A stretch of 64,000 bases of DNA, from the NCBI RefSeq assembly GCF_003946725.1, contig NZ_RHOY01000006.1, positions 62,001 through 126,000 on the forward strand. Direction: 5' to 3'. The translations under genes were made by a program, and so were the position numbers. Under the pieces are notes generated by a model. That model had not been told where the DNA came from. It ran no database searches and saw nothing but the letters and a program-made list of their open reading frames with translations. This DNA comes from Agrilactobacillus yilanensis (GTDB taxonomy: Bacteria > Bacillota > Bacilli > Lactobacillales > Lactobacillaceae). This document shows, piece by piece, positions 24,203 to 32,710 of the stretch (positions are counted from its first letter, which is position 1; the number at the start of each line of letters is the position of its first letter).

Positions 24203-24631
24203 TTACGAATCCAAATTATCTAAACACTTTCGCAACAACTGAATAAATTGTGCTTGCTGATCACCTGATAGACCAGCTAGTAACTTCCTACCCGTGACTT
24301 CGCCGCCATCATACATTTGTCCCCGAACCGCTTCTCCTGCTGGCGATAAGGTATTCACTTTGGCTCGCGAGTCTGTTGCACTAGGTGTGCTGATAATCAA
24401 ACCGCGTTCTACTAATTTTTGAACAACTAGACGTGCTGTCTGATGGGCAATATGCTGTTGATTTTTCCAATCAGCAATTGTCGCACCTGGATGATCGGCA
24501 TAATACGTGAGGGCATCTGCTTGATCCACGGTTAATCCGACATCTGCCAAATGTCCATTCCGTGCTCTTGTCACCGCAATGCCTAATTGTCTAGCTAATC
24601 GAGCGGCAACAGTCCCATTTGAATTCGTCAA
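24203..24631 (-). CDS. MarR-family regulator
   Basis: A 142-residue winged-helix repressor. The recognition region is HPGATIADWKNQQHIAHQTARLVVQ in parts, with the wing STPSATDSRAKVNTLSPAG. MarR proteins dissociate from DNA on binding phenolic or oxidising ligands. A perfect 16-bp palindrome lies 28 bp before the start (24659-24674) and is the likely operator. The downstream pump gene has been cut by a deletion, so the regulator may have no remaining structural target apart from itself. Confidence 0.88.
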   Translation of the reverse strand: MTNSNGTVAARLARQLGIAVTRARNGHLADVGLTVDQADALTYYADHPGATIADWKNQQHIAHQTARLVVQKLVERGLIISTPSATDSRAKVNTLSPAGEAVRGQMYDGGEVTGRKLLAGLSGDQQAQFIQLLRKCLDNLDS

Positions 24632-24658
24632 TATTTCCCCTCCATTTATACAGTGTGC

Positions 24659-24674
24659 TGTACATTAATGTACA
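24659..24674. promoter_or_regulatory. MarR operator palindrome
   Basis: TGTACATTAATGTACA, a perfect palindrome upstream of the marR gene. Confidence 0.75.
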
Positions 24675-24747
24675 CAATACTACGCTGTCTTTTTCAGTTT
24701 TGCAAATTTTCACTTTTCTCAAGCTGCACAACAACTACCCAGCCGTT

Positions 24748-25620
24748 TTAGTTTTCCGAATCATGTGCCAATAATTGCTCGATAAAAGCAGCCGTTGCTT
24801 TTGTGTGCGGTCGTTTAGCGCGCCAAGCAACAATTGATTTCAACGATAGCACAGGATTAAGGGGAATGAAGCGCATATTCGGGAATTCTTGCGGTAATTT
24901 CAGACACACAATCACACCTTGCGTTTGCTGAGCAAGCATTACCGCACTCGATAATAAGTTATATCTTGCCCAATTGGACATCTGGCTTGCATACTGTCCA
25001 GACCAGCTAGCTAGCTCTCGTTGGACAACCTCATCAAGAATCGTAATAACCGGAGTACCAACCAAGTCGCCAGGAACAATTTCCGAGTATGCAAAAAATG
25101 ACGAAGTTTCTGGTACCAGCACACCCCATTCTTCTGCTTGGTGCATACGTACAAATTCGTAATTTTTGACATCAACCGGTTCCAACATCAGCGCCATATC
25201 AATTGATCCTCGTTCCAGCCAATACTGTAATTCCATATTATTCCCACTATGAAGAGCAATATGCACCAACGGATGCGAAAGATGAAATTTAGCAATTAGC
25301 TGCGATAACTCGGATAAGCTTTGTAATTCACTGACTCCAATGGCGATTTCTCCTGCCAAGATACCAGTTTGAGCAAGCTCCTCTTTTGCACGTTTTTCAA
25401 TGCTAACAAGATCACGCGCACGCTGGCGAAACAGAATACCTGCATCCGTCAACTCAAGACGGTGATGCTCTCTTCTGAAGAGTTGCACTCCCAACTCATC
25501 TTCGAGTGCCTTTAATTGACGTGATAGGGTTGGCTGAGTGATGTGTAATAACCCAGCAGTCTTAGTAATATTTGCTTCACTGGCTGTTAACAAGAAATAA
25601 TTTAGTACACGCGTGTCCAT
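24748..25620 (-). CDS. LysR-family regulator
   Basis: A 290-residue LysR protein. The N-terminal helix-turn-helix is standard (TASEANITKTAGLLHITQPTLSRQLKALE in parts), followed by a two-lobed effector domain (GEIAIGVSELQSLSELSQLI). ATG at 25620 follows AGGAGG. It is divergent from an aldo/keto reductase gene, with a perfect inverted repeat between them at 25646-25670, and likely activates that gene in response to a small metabolite, as LysR proteins of this type do. Confidence 0.92.
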   Translation of the reverse strand: MDTRVLNYFLLTASEANITKTAGLLHITQPTLSRQLKALEDELGVQLFRREHHRLELTDAGILFRQRARDLVSIEKRAKEELAQTGILAGEIAIGVSELQSLSELSQLIAKFHLSHPLVHIALHSGNNMELQYWLERGSIDMALMLEPVDVKNYEFVRMHQAEEWGVLVPETSSFFAYSEIVPGDLVGTPVITILDEVVQRELASWSGQYASQMSNWARYNLLSSAVMLAQQTQGVIVCLKLPQEFPNMRFIPLNPVLSLKSIVAWRAKRPHTKATAAFIEQLLAHDSEN

Positions 25621-25645
25621 GTTCTACCTCCTAAATATAGGCTTT

Positions 25646-25670
25646 TGACCATACGTATTTTGTATGGTCA
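25646..25670. promoter_or_regulatory. LysR binding palindrome
   Basis: TGACCATAC, 7-base spacer, GTATGGTCA: perfect 9-bp arms in the divergent LysR/aldo-keto reductase region. Its length and spacing fit a LysR recognition site. Confidence 0.7.
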
Positions 25671-25746
25671 GCAATGAAAACAAAGTATTTTTCATATACA
25701 TAAAATGAGTATACACTAATGTTAATCAAATAAAAGGAGAACATTC

Positions 25747-26568
25747 ATGCAAACCATAAACTTAACTAACGATGTCGCCATGCCAATTATTGGGTACGGT
25801 ACTTTCCAAACACCGCCCTCTACAACTGCAACCTATGTGAGCCAGGCCCTTAAACTTGGCTACCGTAGCATCGATACGGCTCAAATTTACCGTAACGAAT
25901 CCGGTGTGGGTGAGGCTATTGATGGTTCAGATATTGAGCGAGAGAAACTATTTATCACGACCAAAACGCAAACTGATGGCTACTCGGAAACGATCAATGG
26001 TATCGATGAATCACTGCAACATCTACGAAGTGATTACATCGACCTATTATTGATTCACTGGCCAACATCCAATAGTTTGGACACCTATCGCGCGCTAGAA
26101 GATACGCTTAAAGCAGGTAAAGCCCGTGCAATTGGGTTGAGTAACTTCAACGCCGAACAAGTTGAGCAGGTGCTCACTAATAGCCATATCCATCCGGCAG
26201 TTGATCAAATCGAAACTCACCTATTCTGGCAGCAAACTAAAATGCGTCCATTCCTCCAAGCAAATAACATCATCCACGAATCTTGGGCACCATTTGGTGA
26301 GCAAAATGCAGGTGCAATGATGAGTTTACCTGAGATTCAAGCCCTGGCGCAGAAATACCAAGTCACGCCCGCGCAAGTCATATTGCGGTACCTATCTCAA
26401 CAGCAAATCGTCATCATTCCAAAATCAACCAATCCAGTACACATGGCCGCTAATCTGAATAGTCTCGATTTCAACTTAACCCCTACGGAGATGAAGAGTC
26501 TGCAACAGTTTGATCGTCATCAATCAATCAAGGATTGGCCCGTCTCTATGCGCGAGACAGCGTATTAG
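25747..26568 (+). CDS. Aldo/keto reductase
   Basis: A 273-residue NADPH-dependent reductase of the AKR5-like 2,5-diketo-gluconate reductase group. Catalytic tetrad: Asp in RSIDTAQIY, Tyr in the same motif, Lys in TTKTQ, His in LIHWP. The cofactor segment is IIPKSTNP. Such enzymes reduce aldehydes such as methylglyoxal in the cytosol. AAAGGAGA precedes the ATG. First gene of a plus-strand set with an MFS stub and a flavodoxin, divergent from LysR. Confidence 0.92.
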   Translation: MQTINLTNDVAMPIIGYGTFQTPPSTTATYVSQALKLGYRSIDTAQIYRNESGVGEAIDGSDIEREKLFITTKTQTDGYSETINGIDESLQHLRSDYIDLLLIHWPTSNSLDTYRALEDTLKAGKARAIGLSNFNAEQVEQVLTNSHIHPAVDQIETHLFWQQTKMRPFLQANNIIHESWAPFGEQNAGAMMSLPEIQALAQKYQVTPAQVILRYLSQQQIVIIPKSTNPVHMAANLNSLDFNLTPTEMKSLQQFDRHQSIKDWPVSMRETAY

Positions 26569-26574
26569 TTTGCA

Positions 26575-26979
26575 ATGTCAATTGTGCATTTGGGATTCAA
26601 CTTCTCCATTTTAAGTGTCACAACCCAGCAAGCTGCTGTTAAAGATTTGATCACACCTTCGACCATGCTCAATATGCTGTTGCGTACCATCGGTCAAACC
26701 CTATTAGCTGCGATTTATGGTCTTATTTTCAACAGTTTTGTTGATAGCCAGTTATCTGGCAACACTGCTGGGATTTCGCTGAAACTAGTTAATACACTAA
26801 ATTCCAGTAAAACTATTGCACAAACAGACCCAACAATTCTTGAGTCTGCACGTCAGATTGTGTTCGGGGGTATTCACACAATCTTTCTGCTAGTTCTCAT
26901 CATGATTATTGGTGGGTTAATTATCAATAGATTTGCTTGGACAACCCGTTTTCTGAAAGGAGAAATGAATCATGACTAA
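26575..26979 (+). pseudogene. MFS (EmrB/QacA type) transporter, C-terminal fragment
   Basis: 134 codons with three hydrophobic segments ending IFLLVLIMIIGGLIINRFAW. The segment STMLNMLLRTIGQTLLAA and the Gly-rich helix match the last helices of 14-TM drug exporters. The N-terminal 300 or more residues are missing. The frame starts 6 bp after the reductase stop with no clear binding site and overlaps the flavodoxin start by 8 bp, so an internal deletion has joined the reductase gene to the pump end. Confidence 0.7.
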
Positions 26980-27451
26980 CACGATTCTGATTTTTTATTC
27001 CAATACTGGTAATACTGCTCGTGTTGCAGAGCAAATTGCTTCAGTAATTCCACTAGATGTATACGAAGTCACGCTGAACGATCCAACACTTCCGGATAAG
27101 ATGCTTCAGCGTCCTGGATCATCCGCTACTGCTCGTAACAATCATGAGCTACCGAGTCTCAAAGCACCCTTACCAGATGTTAGTCAGTACAATAATGTGA
27201 TTTTGGGCTATCCAATCTGGAGTAACGGTGTCGCATTACCAATAGTGTCTCTGTTGGAACAAATCGACCTAACAGAGAAGGAAATCTATCCGTTCAGCAC
27301 GAGTGGTGGAAGTGGACTGGGTAACAGCATCAACTATTTACGCGATGTGCTTCCAAACAGTAATGTCCATAACGGTTTTACTGCTGGAAGGTGGTCCGGT
27401 TCGGCTTTACCAGCAATCAAAAAGTTGGCAAATCAATTGAGCGCGGTATAA
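26972..27451 (+). CDS. Flavodoxin-like protein
   Basis: A 159-residue flavodoxin fold: ILIFYSNTGNTARVAEQI is the FMN phosphate loop, GYPIWSNGVALPIVSLLE and FSTSGGSGLGNS line the isoalloxazine. It resembles the lactobacillus flavodoxins found beside aldo/keto reductases and MFS pumps. AAAGGAG precedes the ATG inside the pump fragment. Role: a small electron carrier or NADPH-linked flavin reductase. Confidence 0.85.
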   Translation: MTNTILIFYSNTGNTARVAEQIASVIPLDVYEVTLNDPTLPDKMLQRPGSSATARNNHELPSLKAPLPDVSQYNNVILGYPIWSNGVALPIVSLLEQIDLTEKEIYPFSTSGGSGLGNSINYLRDVLPNSNVHNGFTAGRWSGSALPAIKKLANQLSAV

Positions 27452-27474
27452 AACCATGTAGCATTATCTGAATG

Positions 27475-27509
27475 AAAAAAGCACCACCCATTTTTGGGGC
27501 GGTGCTTTT
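27475..27509 (+). terminator. Rho-independent terminator
   Basis: AAAAAAGCACCACCC, loop, GGGGCGGTGCTTTT after the flavodoxin gene; also suitable as terminator for the minus-strand integrase end. Confidence 0.8.
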
Positions 27510-27570
27510 GGTTTTCAGGGGGACATCTGGGGGACACGCCATCCAAATGGACCTGATTAATAATGCTAAT
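27510..27570 (-). pseudogene. int: Phage integrase 3'-end scar
   Basis: The minus strand reads QVHLDGVSPRCPPEN, the characteristic C-terminal end of many lactobacillus phage integrases; nothing upstream of it remains. Its direction is opposite to the integrase fusion at 33806. Confidence 0.45.
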
Positions 27571-27626
27571 ATACCGGCTAAAACGCCTTAAAATCCCTAT
27601 AAACTAGCGAATAGTGACCTTACTCA

Positions 27627-27642
27627 CTATTCCCACTCTGTT
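27627..27642 (-). other. att: Attachment-like 16-mer, copy 2
   Basis: CTATTCCCACTCTGTT, reverse complement coding Thr-Glu-Trp-Glu-stop. Same orientation as the copy at 34713, and both are preceded within 70 bases by ATATACCGGC. Proposed left end of the 7.1-kb deletion derivative. The rest of 27643-27928 shows only low-complexity sequence and the RBS of the next gene. Confidence 0.5.
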
Positions 27643-27928
27643 GCCCCGAAAAGCCAAATGAGCGCAAATGGGCGCCGTTAAAGGCTTTTGAATTTCGATA
27701 AGCCCAATTATATCACAAAAAACAGCTTTGGAAGCAGCATAAAAGTTGCACGGTGCAAATTGGAGAAAACTTCATATCAACAGCAAATTTAGACCTCTCA
27801 ATGTCCGGGCGGTCTATTTATTTTGTAGTTGATTGTGCATTGCTGCCTACAACCTTTGAAGTGATACTCACTACCTCTTTTAATAACAAGATATACCAAT
27901 TTTTCAAATCTAGAATGGAGGAATTACA

Positions 27929-28615
27929 TTGATGAAAGCAGTTCGGCGAACCTCGGTATTCGCCGCCTTAATTGCGATCTTCGTTCAGCTCTTTATCCCG
28001 GCCTCAATGGCGATTGCCGCCATCATGACCAACACCAAGGTCGCTGACTGGCGCAACACTTGGCACCTACATCTGTTCAATGGCTTACATTGGACGGACA
28101 CCGGTATGTGGATGAAAAAGGTGGACGGCAAAGTTGCCTTCTGTGTGGAGCACGGCGTCGATCTCGATATGAGCGGCTCTGGCTACAACCCCCGCACCTA
28201 CTCCGACGCTAAGAAGGATCAACTAGCCAAGATTGCTTACTACGGCTACTACCAGAACCCAACCAACCGCAACTACGCCGTGACCCAGATGATTATTTGG
28301 GAAACGCTCGGCGATTCGTTGCTCACCACACCGAACAAGACCTATCAGTCCGAAAAGAAAGCAATTCTCGATAAGGTCGCCGCACACGATCGCAACGAAC
28401 TCAAGTATTACGTCAAGGACGGCACGCGACCAATCGAACGCAACCTCAAGTTTGTGGAACTGCTCGATCCTGTCTTCAAGCAGACTAAGAGCGGTCTGAC
28501 CGTTACCTTGTCTGTGAAGTACCTTGACACTGACAACGATATGAGCCAAGTCTCGCAATACACTCTGCCCCTCTCCAAGCAGAGCAACAACTGGATTATT
28601 ACCGACGGCATCTAA
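27929..28615 (+). CDS. Chimera: thioester-adhesin head fused to TcpC tail
   Basis: A 228-residue protein from a TTG at 27929 (ATG at 27932 also possible; GGAGG 8 bases upstream). Residues 1-30 are a signal peptide. Residues about 33-152 match the thioester domain of the adhesin at 34981 (WHLHLFNGLHWTDTG; Cys72 in FCVEHG and Gln120 in TQMIIWE should form the internal thioester). From residue about 155 the sequence is the last domain of TcpC: NELKYYVKDGTRP through MSQVSQYTLPL, matching the end of the protein at 55335-56609. The first and last genes of a conjugation module have thus been joined in frame, losing all between. A hairpin follows. The product would be a secreted, unanchored thioester protein; expression is unknown. 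Confidence 0.85.
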   Translation: MMKAVRRTSVFAALIAIFVQLFIPASMAIAAIMTNTKVADWRNTWHLHLFNGLHWTDTGMWMKKVDGKVAFCVEHGVDLDMSGSGYNPRTYSDAKKDQLAKIAYYGYYQNPTNRNYAVTQMIIWETLGDSLLTTPNKTYQSEKKAILDKVAAHDRNELKYYVKDGTRPIERNLKFVELLDPVFKQTKSGLTVTLSVKYLDTDNDMSQVSQYTLPLSKQSNNWIITDGI

Positions 28616-28619
28616 AAGG

Positions 28620-28676
28620 ATACCTGGCGCGACCTTCACGCTTCAATTAGCGCAATAGGTCGTGTCGGGTATTTTT
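28620..28676 (+). terminator. Terminator after the chimera
   Basis: ATACCTGGCGCGACC and GGTCGTGTCGGGTAT arms with a T-rich end. The remaining bases to 28820 show nothing. Confidence 0.6.
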
Positions 28677-28820
28677 GTTATTCGATTTATTTCTCTTTGT
28701 GTGATCAAGACTAATAACCATTTTATGTATTATTAAGGTTTCGCTGTAATGGTTGTAATTATACTTGTGTTAACTCTCACAAACACTGAAATAAAAAGGT
28801 CTACCAAGACGATGAGTGAC

Positions 28821-29717
28821 TTAACCATATTGATATTCTCGTACAAACTCTTGTAGAAATGCCGCTGTCCGATTGCCTGGAAATTTAGTACTAAGCAGCC
28901 CGTACGGTACTGTAATTTTGGTCTTCAAAGGAACCGTCACAAGATTTGGGTGAATATTGCGCCAAGGCGTCAGTGAAATTAACGCAATATTTTCCTCAAC
29001 AGCTTGATTGAAGGTATTGATGTCGTATCGTCCCGCTGTATCGATGGCCCGAACGCTAGGTGTCTTGGCTAGCAACTCATCACGCAATAAGTCATTCTTC
29101 TCGCTGATGCCTCTTGGCACCATTAACACAGTTTGCTTCGCTAAGTCTGAAAAAGTAATGACTTCTCGCTGTGCCAAAGGGTGATCACTACGGACTGCGA
29201 TACCAAAATGATAATCCCCCAGTTTAATCGCGCTGAATGCTTGCTTTAATGTGGCATTGTCGAATGTCCCTACGATTAAATCGCTGCTTCGGCCCAGCAT
29301 GGCATACTCTCGGTTATCGGAGTTTAAGTCCTCCACTAGCTGCACCAAACGGATCTGAAACGCAGGCAACTTTGGCGCAAGACTTTTCCACAATGCCATG
29401 AATGGATCGGCGGGATGCAATAAAGAGGTCCCCAGTCGAATAATTTGCTTATCGTCAATTCGAACCCGCCGTGTTTCTTCGATTGCGGTATTCAAGATAC
29501 CCAAGACTTGCTCAACATACGGCTTAAACTTTTCACCTTGAGGCGTGAGGAAAACCCCGTTTGGAGTACGAACAAAGAGTTTTAAGTTAAGCTCGTTTTC
29601 TAATCGATTCATTTGCTTCATAATGGCCGTTCCAGAAATAAAGCTTTGTTCGCCTGCCTTCGTAAAGCTTCCAAAATGAGTTACGCGTAAGAATGTCTGT
29701 AGTTGATTGAAATCCAA
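28821..29717 (-). CDS. LysR-family regulator
   Basis: A 298-residue LysR protein: N-terminal HTH (QTFLRVTHFGSFTKAGEQSF, then GTAIMKQMNRLE), effector domain with IIRLGTSLLHPADPFMALW. It differs from the LysR at 24748 in sequence. It faces away from the plus-strand oxidoreductase cluster beginning at 29853 and may regulate it. The start at 29717 has AGGTG upstream. Cargo of the deletion derivative between the 16-mer copies. Confidence 0.9.
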   Translation of the reverse strand: MDFNQLQTFLRVTHFGSFTKAGEQSFISGTAIMKQMNRLENELNLKLFVRTPNGVFLTPQGEKFKPYVEQVLGILNTAIEETRRVRIDDKQIIRLGTSLLHPADPFMALWKSLAPKLPAFQIRLVQLVEDLNSDNREYAMLGRSSDLIVGTFDNATLKQAFSAIKLGDYHFGIAVRSDHPLAQREVITFSDLAKQTVLMVPRGISEKNDLLRDELLAKTPSVRAIDTAGRYDINTFNQAVEENIALISLTPWRNIHPNLVTVPLKTKITVPYGLLSTKFPGNRTAAFLQEFVREYQYG

Positions 29718-29852
29718 TTTAGCACCTCCACATCCACAGTATAAACCTTTAGTTAATACCCGAGCAACTTAACGGTTCTTCTAAGAGGCTAAATTTCGAC
29801 ATATAGTAAGACTCGTAAACAAGGCACAGCGCAATAAGAAAGGCGGTAGTAA

Positions 29853-30287
29853 ATGAAAAGAAAGCAAATTCGCACTATTCTCGTTGTCGTTGGTTTCTGT
29901 ATCGTGGTGCTCATTGGTATTCGGTACATTCCGCACCACGCAAATCGCACGCACACATCTTCGCATATAACCCAAACAACGTCAGCAAGTGCCAGCACAG
30001 TTAAAACTAAACGGCCTTCACTCAACAGTCCGGTGACCGATCATGATGTCGTTGGGGTTTGGATCAACCACCACAACAAAGATATCCATCAGCAAATCAC
30101 CTTTACTGCTGATTATCGATGGACAGAGAATCAACACAACGTCACGAATATTTATAGTGGTACTTGGAAAATTATTGGCCAAGACGAGATTCAACTTGCG
30201 CCTTATGGCGAAAAGATTCAGCTTTATGGTCGTCACTACAAACAAATGAACGTCCTCAATTACAATCATATTTTAAACAAGCAATAA
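29853..30287 (+). CDS. Membrane-anchored lipocalin-like small protein
   Basis: A 144-residue protein with an N-terminal membrane anchor (ILVVVGFCIVVLIGIRYI), a Ser/Thr-rich linker, and a beta-rich domain (VVGVWINHHNKDIHQQITFT, IYSGTWKIIGQDEIQLAP) like the lipocalin-like domains of small Gram-positive exported proteins. GAAAGGCGG precedes the ATG. No Cys of a lipobox is present, so it is a signal-anchored protein. Function unknown; it heads the plus-strand cargo genes. Confidence 0.65.
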   Translation: MKRKQIRTILVVVGFCIVVLIGIRYIPHHANRTHTSSHITQTTSASASTVKTKRPSLNSPVTDHDVVGVWINHHNKDIHQQITFTADYRWTENQHNVTNIYSGTWKIIGQDEIQLAPYGEKIQLYGRHYKQMNVLNYNHILNKQ

Positions 30288-30308
30288 TCGAAAAAGGAGA
30301 TTATCAAC

Positions 30309-31052
30309 ATGACAGTAAACAACAAAATTGTCGTTATTACAGGCGCTTCCTCTGGCATTGGAGCAGCCAGTGCCAAGCTATTAGCAAGCCACGGTGCAAA
30401 AGTTGTCTTAGGGGCGCGGCGTCAAGAACGCCTAGAAGCCATCGCAGCTGACATTCAAACTCAAGGCGGTCAAGTCGCCTATCGTGTCACCGATGTTACC
30501 AAAGCAGCCGATCTGGTGGCGTTAGTCGAACTGGCTAAAAATGAGTTCGGCGGTATCGATGTAATTTTTAATAATGCTGGCATTATGCCAACATCGCCAA
30601 TCAGCGCTCTTAAAACCAATGAGTGGGACGCCATGATCGACGTCAACCTTAAAGGGGTGCTCAACGGTGTGGCAGCGGTTATGCCGAGCTTCACCCAACA
30701 AAAACATGGCCAGATTATCACCACGTCCTCGGTTGCTGGAATCAAGAGCTTTGTCGGCTCTGGCGTATACGGCGCCACCAAGTTTGCCGTTCGTAACCTG
30801 ATGGAGGTGATTCGGATGGAAAGTGTCAAAGAAAAGACCAATATTCGGACAACGAGTCTGTATCCGGCCGCCATCAACACCGAACTATTGCACACGATTA
30901 CTGATGACAGTTCACGCCAAGGGATGAATGCACTGTATAACGCCGTGGGTATCAGTCCCGAAGCTGTGGCTCGTGTCGTCGACTTCGCGATTGCGCAACC
31001 AGCCGATGTCAATGTTAATGAATTCACCATCTACCCAACGGCGCAAGCATAG
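30309..31052 (+). CDS. Short-chain dehydrogenase/reductase
   Basis: A 247-residue classical SDR: TGASSGIG cofactor loop (residues 11-18), NNAG (about 88-91), catalytic Ser in TSSVAG, and YGATK with the catalytic Tyr and Lys. An acidic or basic discriminator for NAD against NADP is ambiguous (ARRQER suggests NADP). AAAGGAG precedes the ATG. Cytosolic reductase of unknown substrate. First of a run of four closely spaced genes with redox or small-molecule-binding folds. Confidence 0.92.
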   Translation: MTVNNKIVVITGASSGIGAASAKLLASHGAKVVLGARRQERLEAIAADIQTQGGQVAYRVTDVTKAADLVALVELAKNEFGGIDVIFNNAGIMPTSPISALKTNEWDAMIDVNLKGVLNGVAAVMPSFTQQKHGQIITTSSVAGIKSFVGSGVYGATKFAVRNLMEVIRMESVKEKTNIRTTSLYPAAINTELLHTITDDSSRQGMNALYNAVGISPEAVARVVDFAIAQPADVNVNEFTIYPTAQA

Positions 31053-31084
31053 TATCCGTTACGCAATTATGAAAGTAGGCAACG

Positions 31085-31723
31085 ATGACAAAAGTAATTC
31101 TATTAGGCGCAACCAGTAATATCTCCCATTATCTGATTCCACTGCTCTTGAAAAACAGTGACCTTGAATTGCGTTTATTTGCTCGCCAAGCAACTCAACG
31201 GTTGGCACAATACGCCAGTAACCCGCAGGTGACCCTCATCAACGGTAATTGGAATAATGAACGTGATCTGTTGTCAGCAATTTCAGGCTGTGACATTGTT
31301 TATCTCGCAACGGGCCACTTTACAGAGGCTAACCAGCGCATCGTTCAGGCAATGAAACACGCTCAAGTTGACCGCATTATTATCGCTGGTGGTTTGGGTA
31401 TTTATGACGAGGTTGCCGGAAAATTCGGCATCTGGAACGCGCAAATGATGGGCGACTATACGGAAATTAAGCGAGCAGCCGGTGTCTTTGACCATAGCGG
31501 GCTTAACTATACGTTCTTGCGCATGGCATGGTTGTACAACAATGACCAACATCTCAAATATAAAGTTATTCCTAAAGGTGACGCATTTGCAGATACCCAG
31601 GTTACGCGCCAAGCAGTTGCCCGATTGATTCGCGAGATTATCCTAACCCCAGCCCTTTACGAGCGAACCAGTATTGGCGTTGCCGAGCCTAACACTGCCT
31701 GGGACAAGCCCTCATTTTACTAG
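31085..31723 (+). CDS. NAD(P)H-binding protein, NmrA-like
   Basis: A 212-residue Rossmann protein with LLGATSNISHYLIPLLL at the start and IVYLATGHFTEAN and IIIAGGLGIYDEV in the core. It is homologous to the protein at 32711-33349 and to lactobacillus YwnB/NmrA-type proteins. There is no Tyr-x3-Lys. The binding site is weak (GTAGGC). The family members bind NAD(P)H and act as reductases or redox sensors. Part of the cargo operon. Confidence 0.85.
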   Translation: MTKVILLGATSNISHYLIPLLLKNSDLELRLFARQATQRLAQYASNPQVTLINGNWNNERDLLSAISGCDIVYLATGHFTEANQRIVQAMKHAQVDRIIIAGGLGIYDEVAGKFGIWNAQMMGDYTEIKRAAGVFDHSGLNYTFLRMAWLYNNDQHLKYKVIPKGDAFADTQVTRQAVARLIREIILTPALYERTSIGVAEPNTAWDKPSFY

Positions 31724-31734
31724 GAGGTCAAGTC

Positions 31735-32226
31735 ATGCAAATTGAAGTAGCACTTGCACAAGGTGAGCTCCCCACAATTTATACCAATCAGGCAACCGTT
31801 CGCCGTAGTGGACAACCGATAATTTCATTTCCTATTACCGTACTTGATATTCCCACAAAGACACGCTTTCTTGCGCTTAGTTTGATTGATTATGATGCGG
31901 TACCACGGACTGCTTTTCCATTCATTCACTGGCTGGCTGCCAATATTCCGGTAACTAATGAAATTCCAGAAGATTTTAGTCGGCTTTTTTTAGGCCCGCA
32001 AGGACAGAACACTTGGACGTCACGATTCTATCACTTGAATGAACCTTATTTTAAGGCGCACTACGCGGGGCCCAATCCCCCTGATCAACTACATCACTAT
32101 ACGTTGTCAGTTTATGCCTTGAACGCCTCGTTAAATTTACAAAACGGCTTCTATTATAACAACTTTTTGGCACAATTAGACACCCACGCGATTGCGATGA
32201 ATCAGCTTACGATTCCGGCAAGTTAG
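31735..32226 (+). CDS. YbhB/YbcL-type PEBP family protein
   Basis: A 163-residue phosphatidylethanolamine-binding-like protein: LSLIDYDAVPRTAFPFIHWLA contains the family's ligand-pocket Asp and His residues, and HHYTLSVYAL is the second conserved strand. Bacterial members (Raf kinase inhibitor-like) have no firm role. AGGAGG precedes the ATG, and the gene follows the preceding stop by 11 bp, so it is in the same operon. Confidence 0.85.
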   Translation: MQIEVALAQGELPTIYTNQATVRRSGQPIISFPITVLDIPTKTRFLALSLIDYDAVPRTAFPFIHWLAANIPVTNEIPEDFSRLFLGPQGQNTWTSRFYHLNEPYFKAHYAGPNPPDQLHHYTLSVYALNASLNLQNGFYYNNFLAQLDTHAIAMNQLTIPAS

Positions 32227-32348
32227 GCTTTCATCACCAAATAAGTAGACGCACGGCACAACCTATCAAAGAGGTATGCCGCCGTCAGTGATATCAGTTA
32301 TCGTCAGTCAGCCATATTGAGTGACAACCCTTTAAGGAGATTATTAAA

Positions 32349-32702
32349 ATGGTAAAAATAAAAATGAACGTCAACCACAATACGCTAATTGCAGAATTTG
32401 AGCACAATGCAACTGCGCAGGCTTTACTCGGCTTAATGCCAGCCCAATTACCAATGCTCAACTTATATGCACGTGAGTTAACGTATCGATTCAAGCAGGC
32501 CTTGCCGGCAAATGAAACGCAAAGTAGCGGCTATCGTGTCGGTGATATCGCCTATTGGCCGCCTCGCCATAGCTTCGTCATCTTTTACAAGCAAACGGGT
32601 GAAGTCATCGGCGGACTACAACCGATCGGTCATATTATCAGTGGTGATTTGACCCAATTTGGATCATTAGGCGACGTTACTATCAGCCTTGAACAAATGT
32701 AG
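32349..32702 (+). CDS. Cyclophilin-like fold protein
   Basis: A 117-residue protein of the bacterial cyclophilin-like family: MNVNHNTLIAEFEHNATAQAL, YRVGDIAYWPPRHSFVIFYKQ and QPIGHIISGD. The fold is common in small proteins that replace peptidyl-prolyl isomerases, but the catalytic Arg of true cyclophilins is not obvious. AAGGAG precedes the ATG. It lies between a PEBP gene and an NmrA gene and is 8 bp upstream of the latter. Confidence 0.85.
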   Translation: MVKIKMNVNHNTLIAEFEHNATAQALLGLMPAQLPMLNLYARELTYRFKQALPANETQSSGYRVGDIAYWPPRHSFVIFYKQTGEVIGGLQPIGHIISGDLTQFGSLGDVTISLEQM

Positions 32703-32710
32703 GAGTCGCC

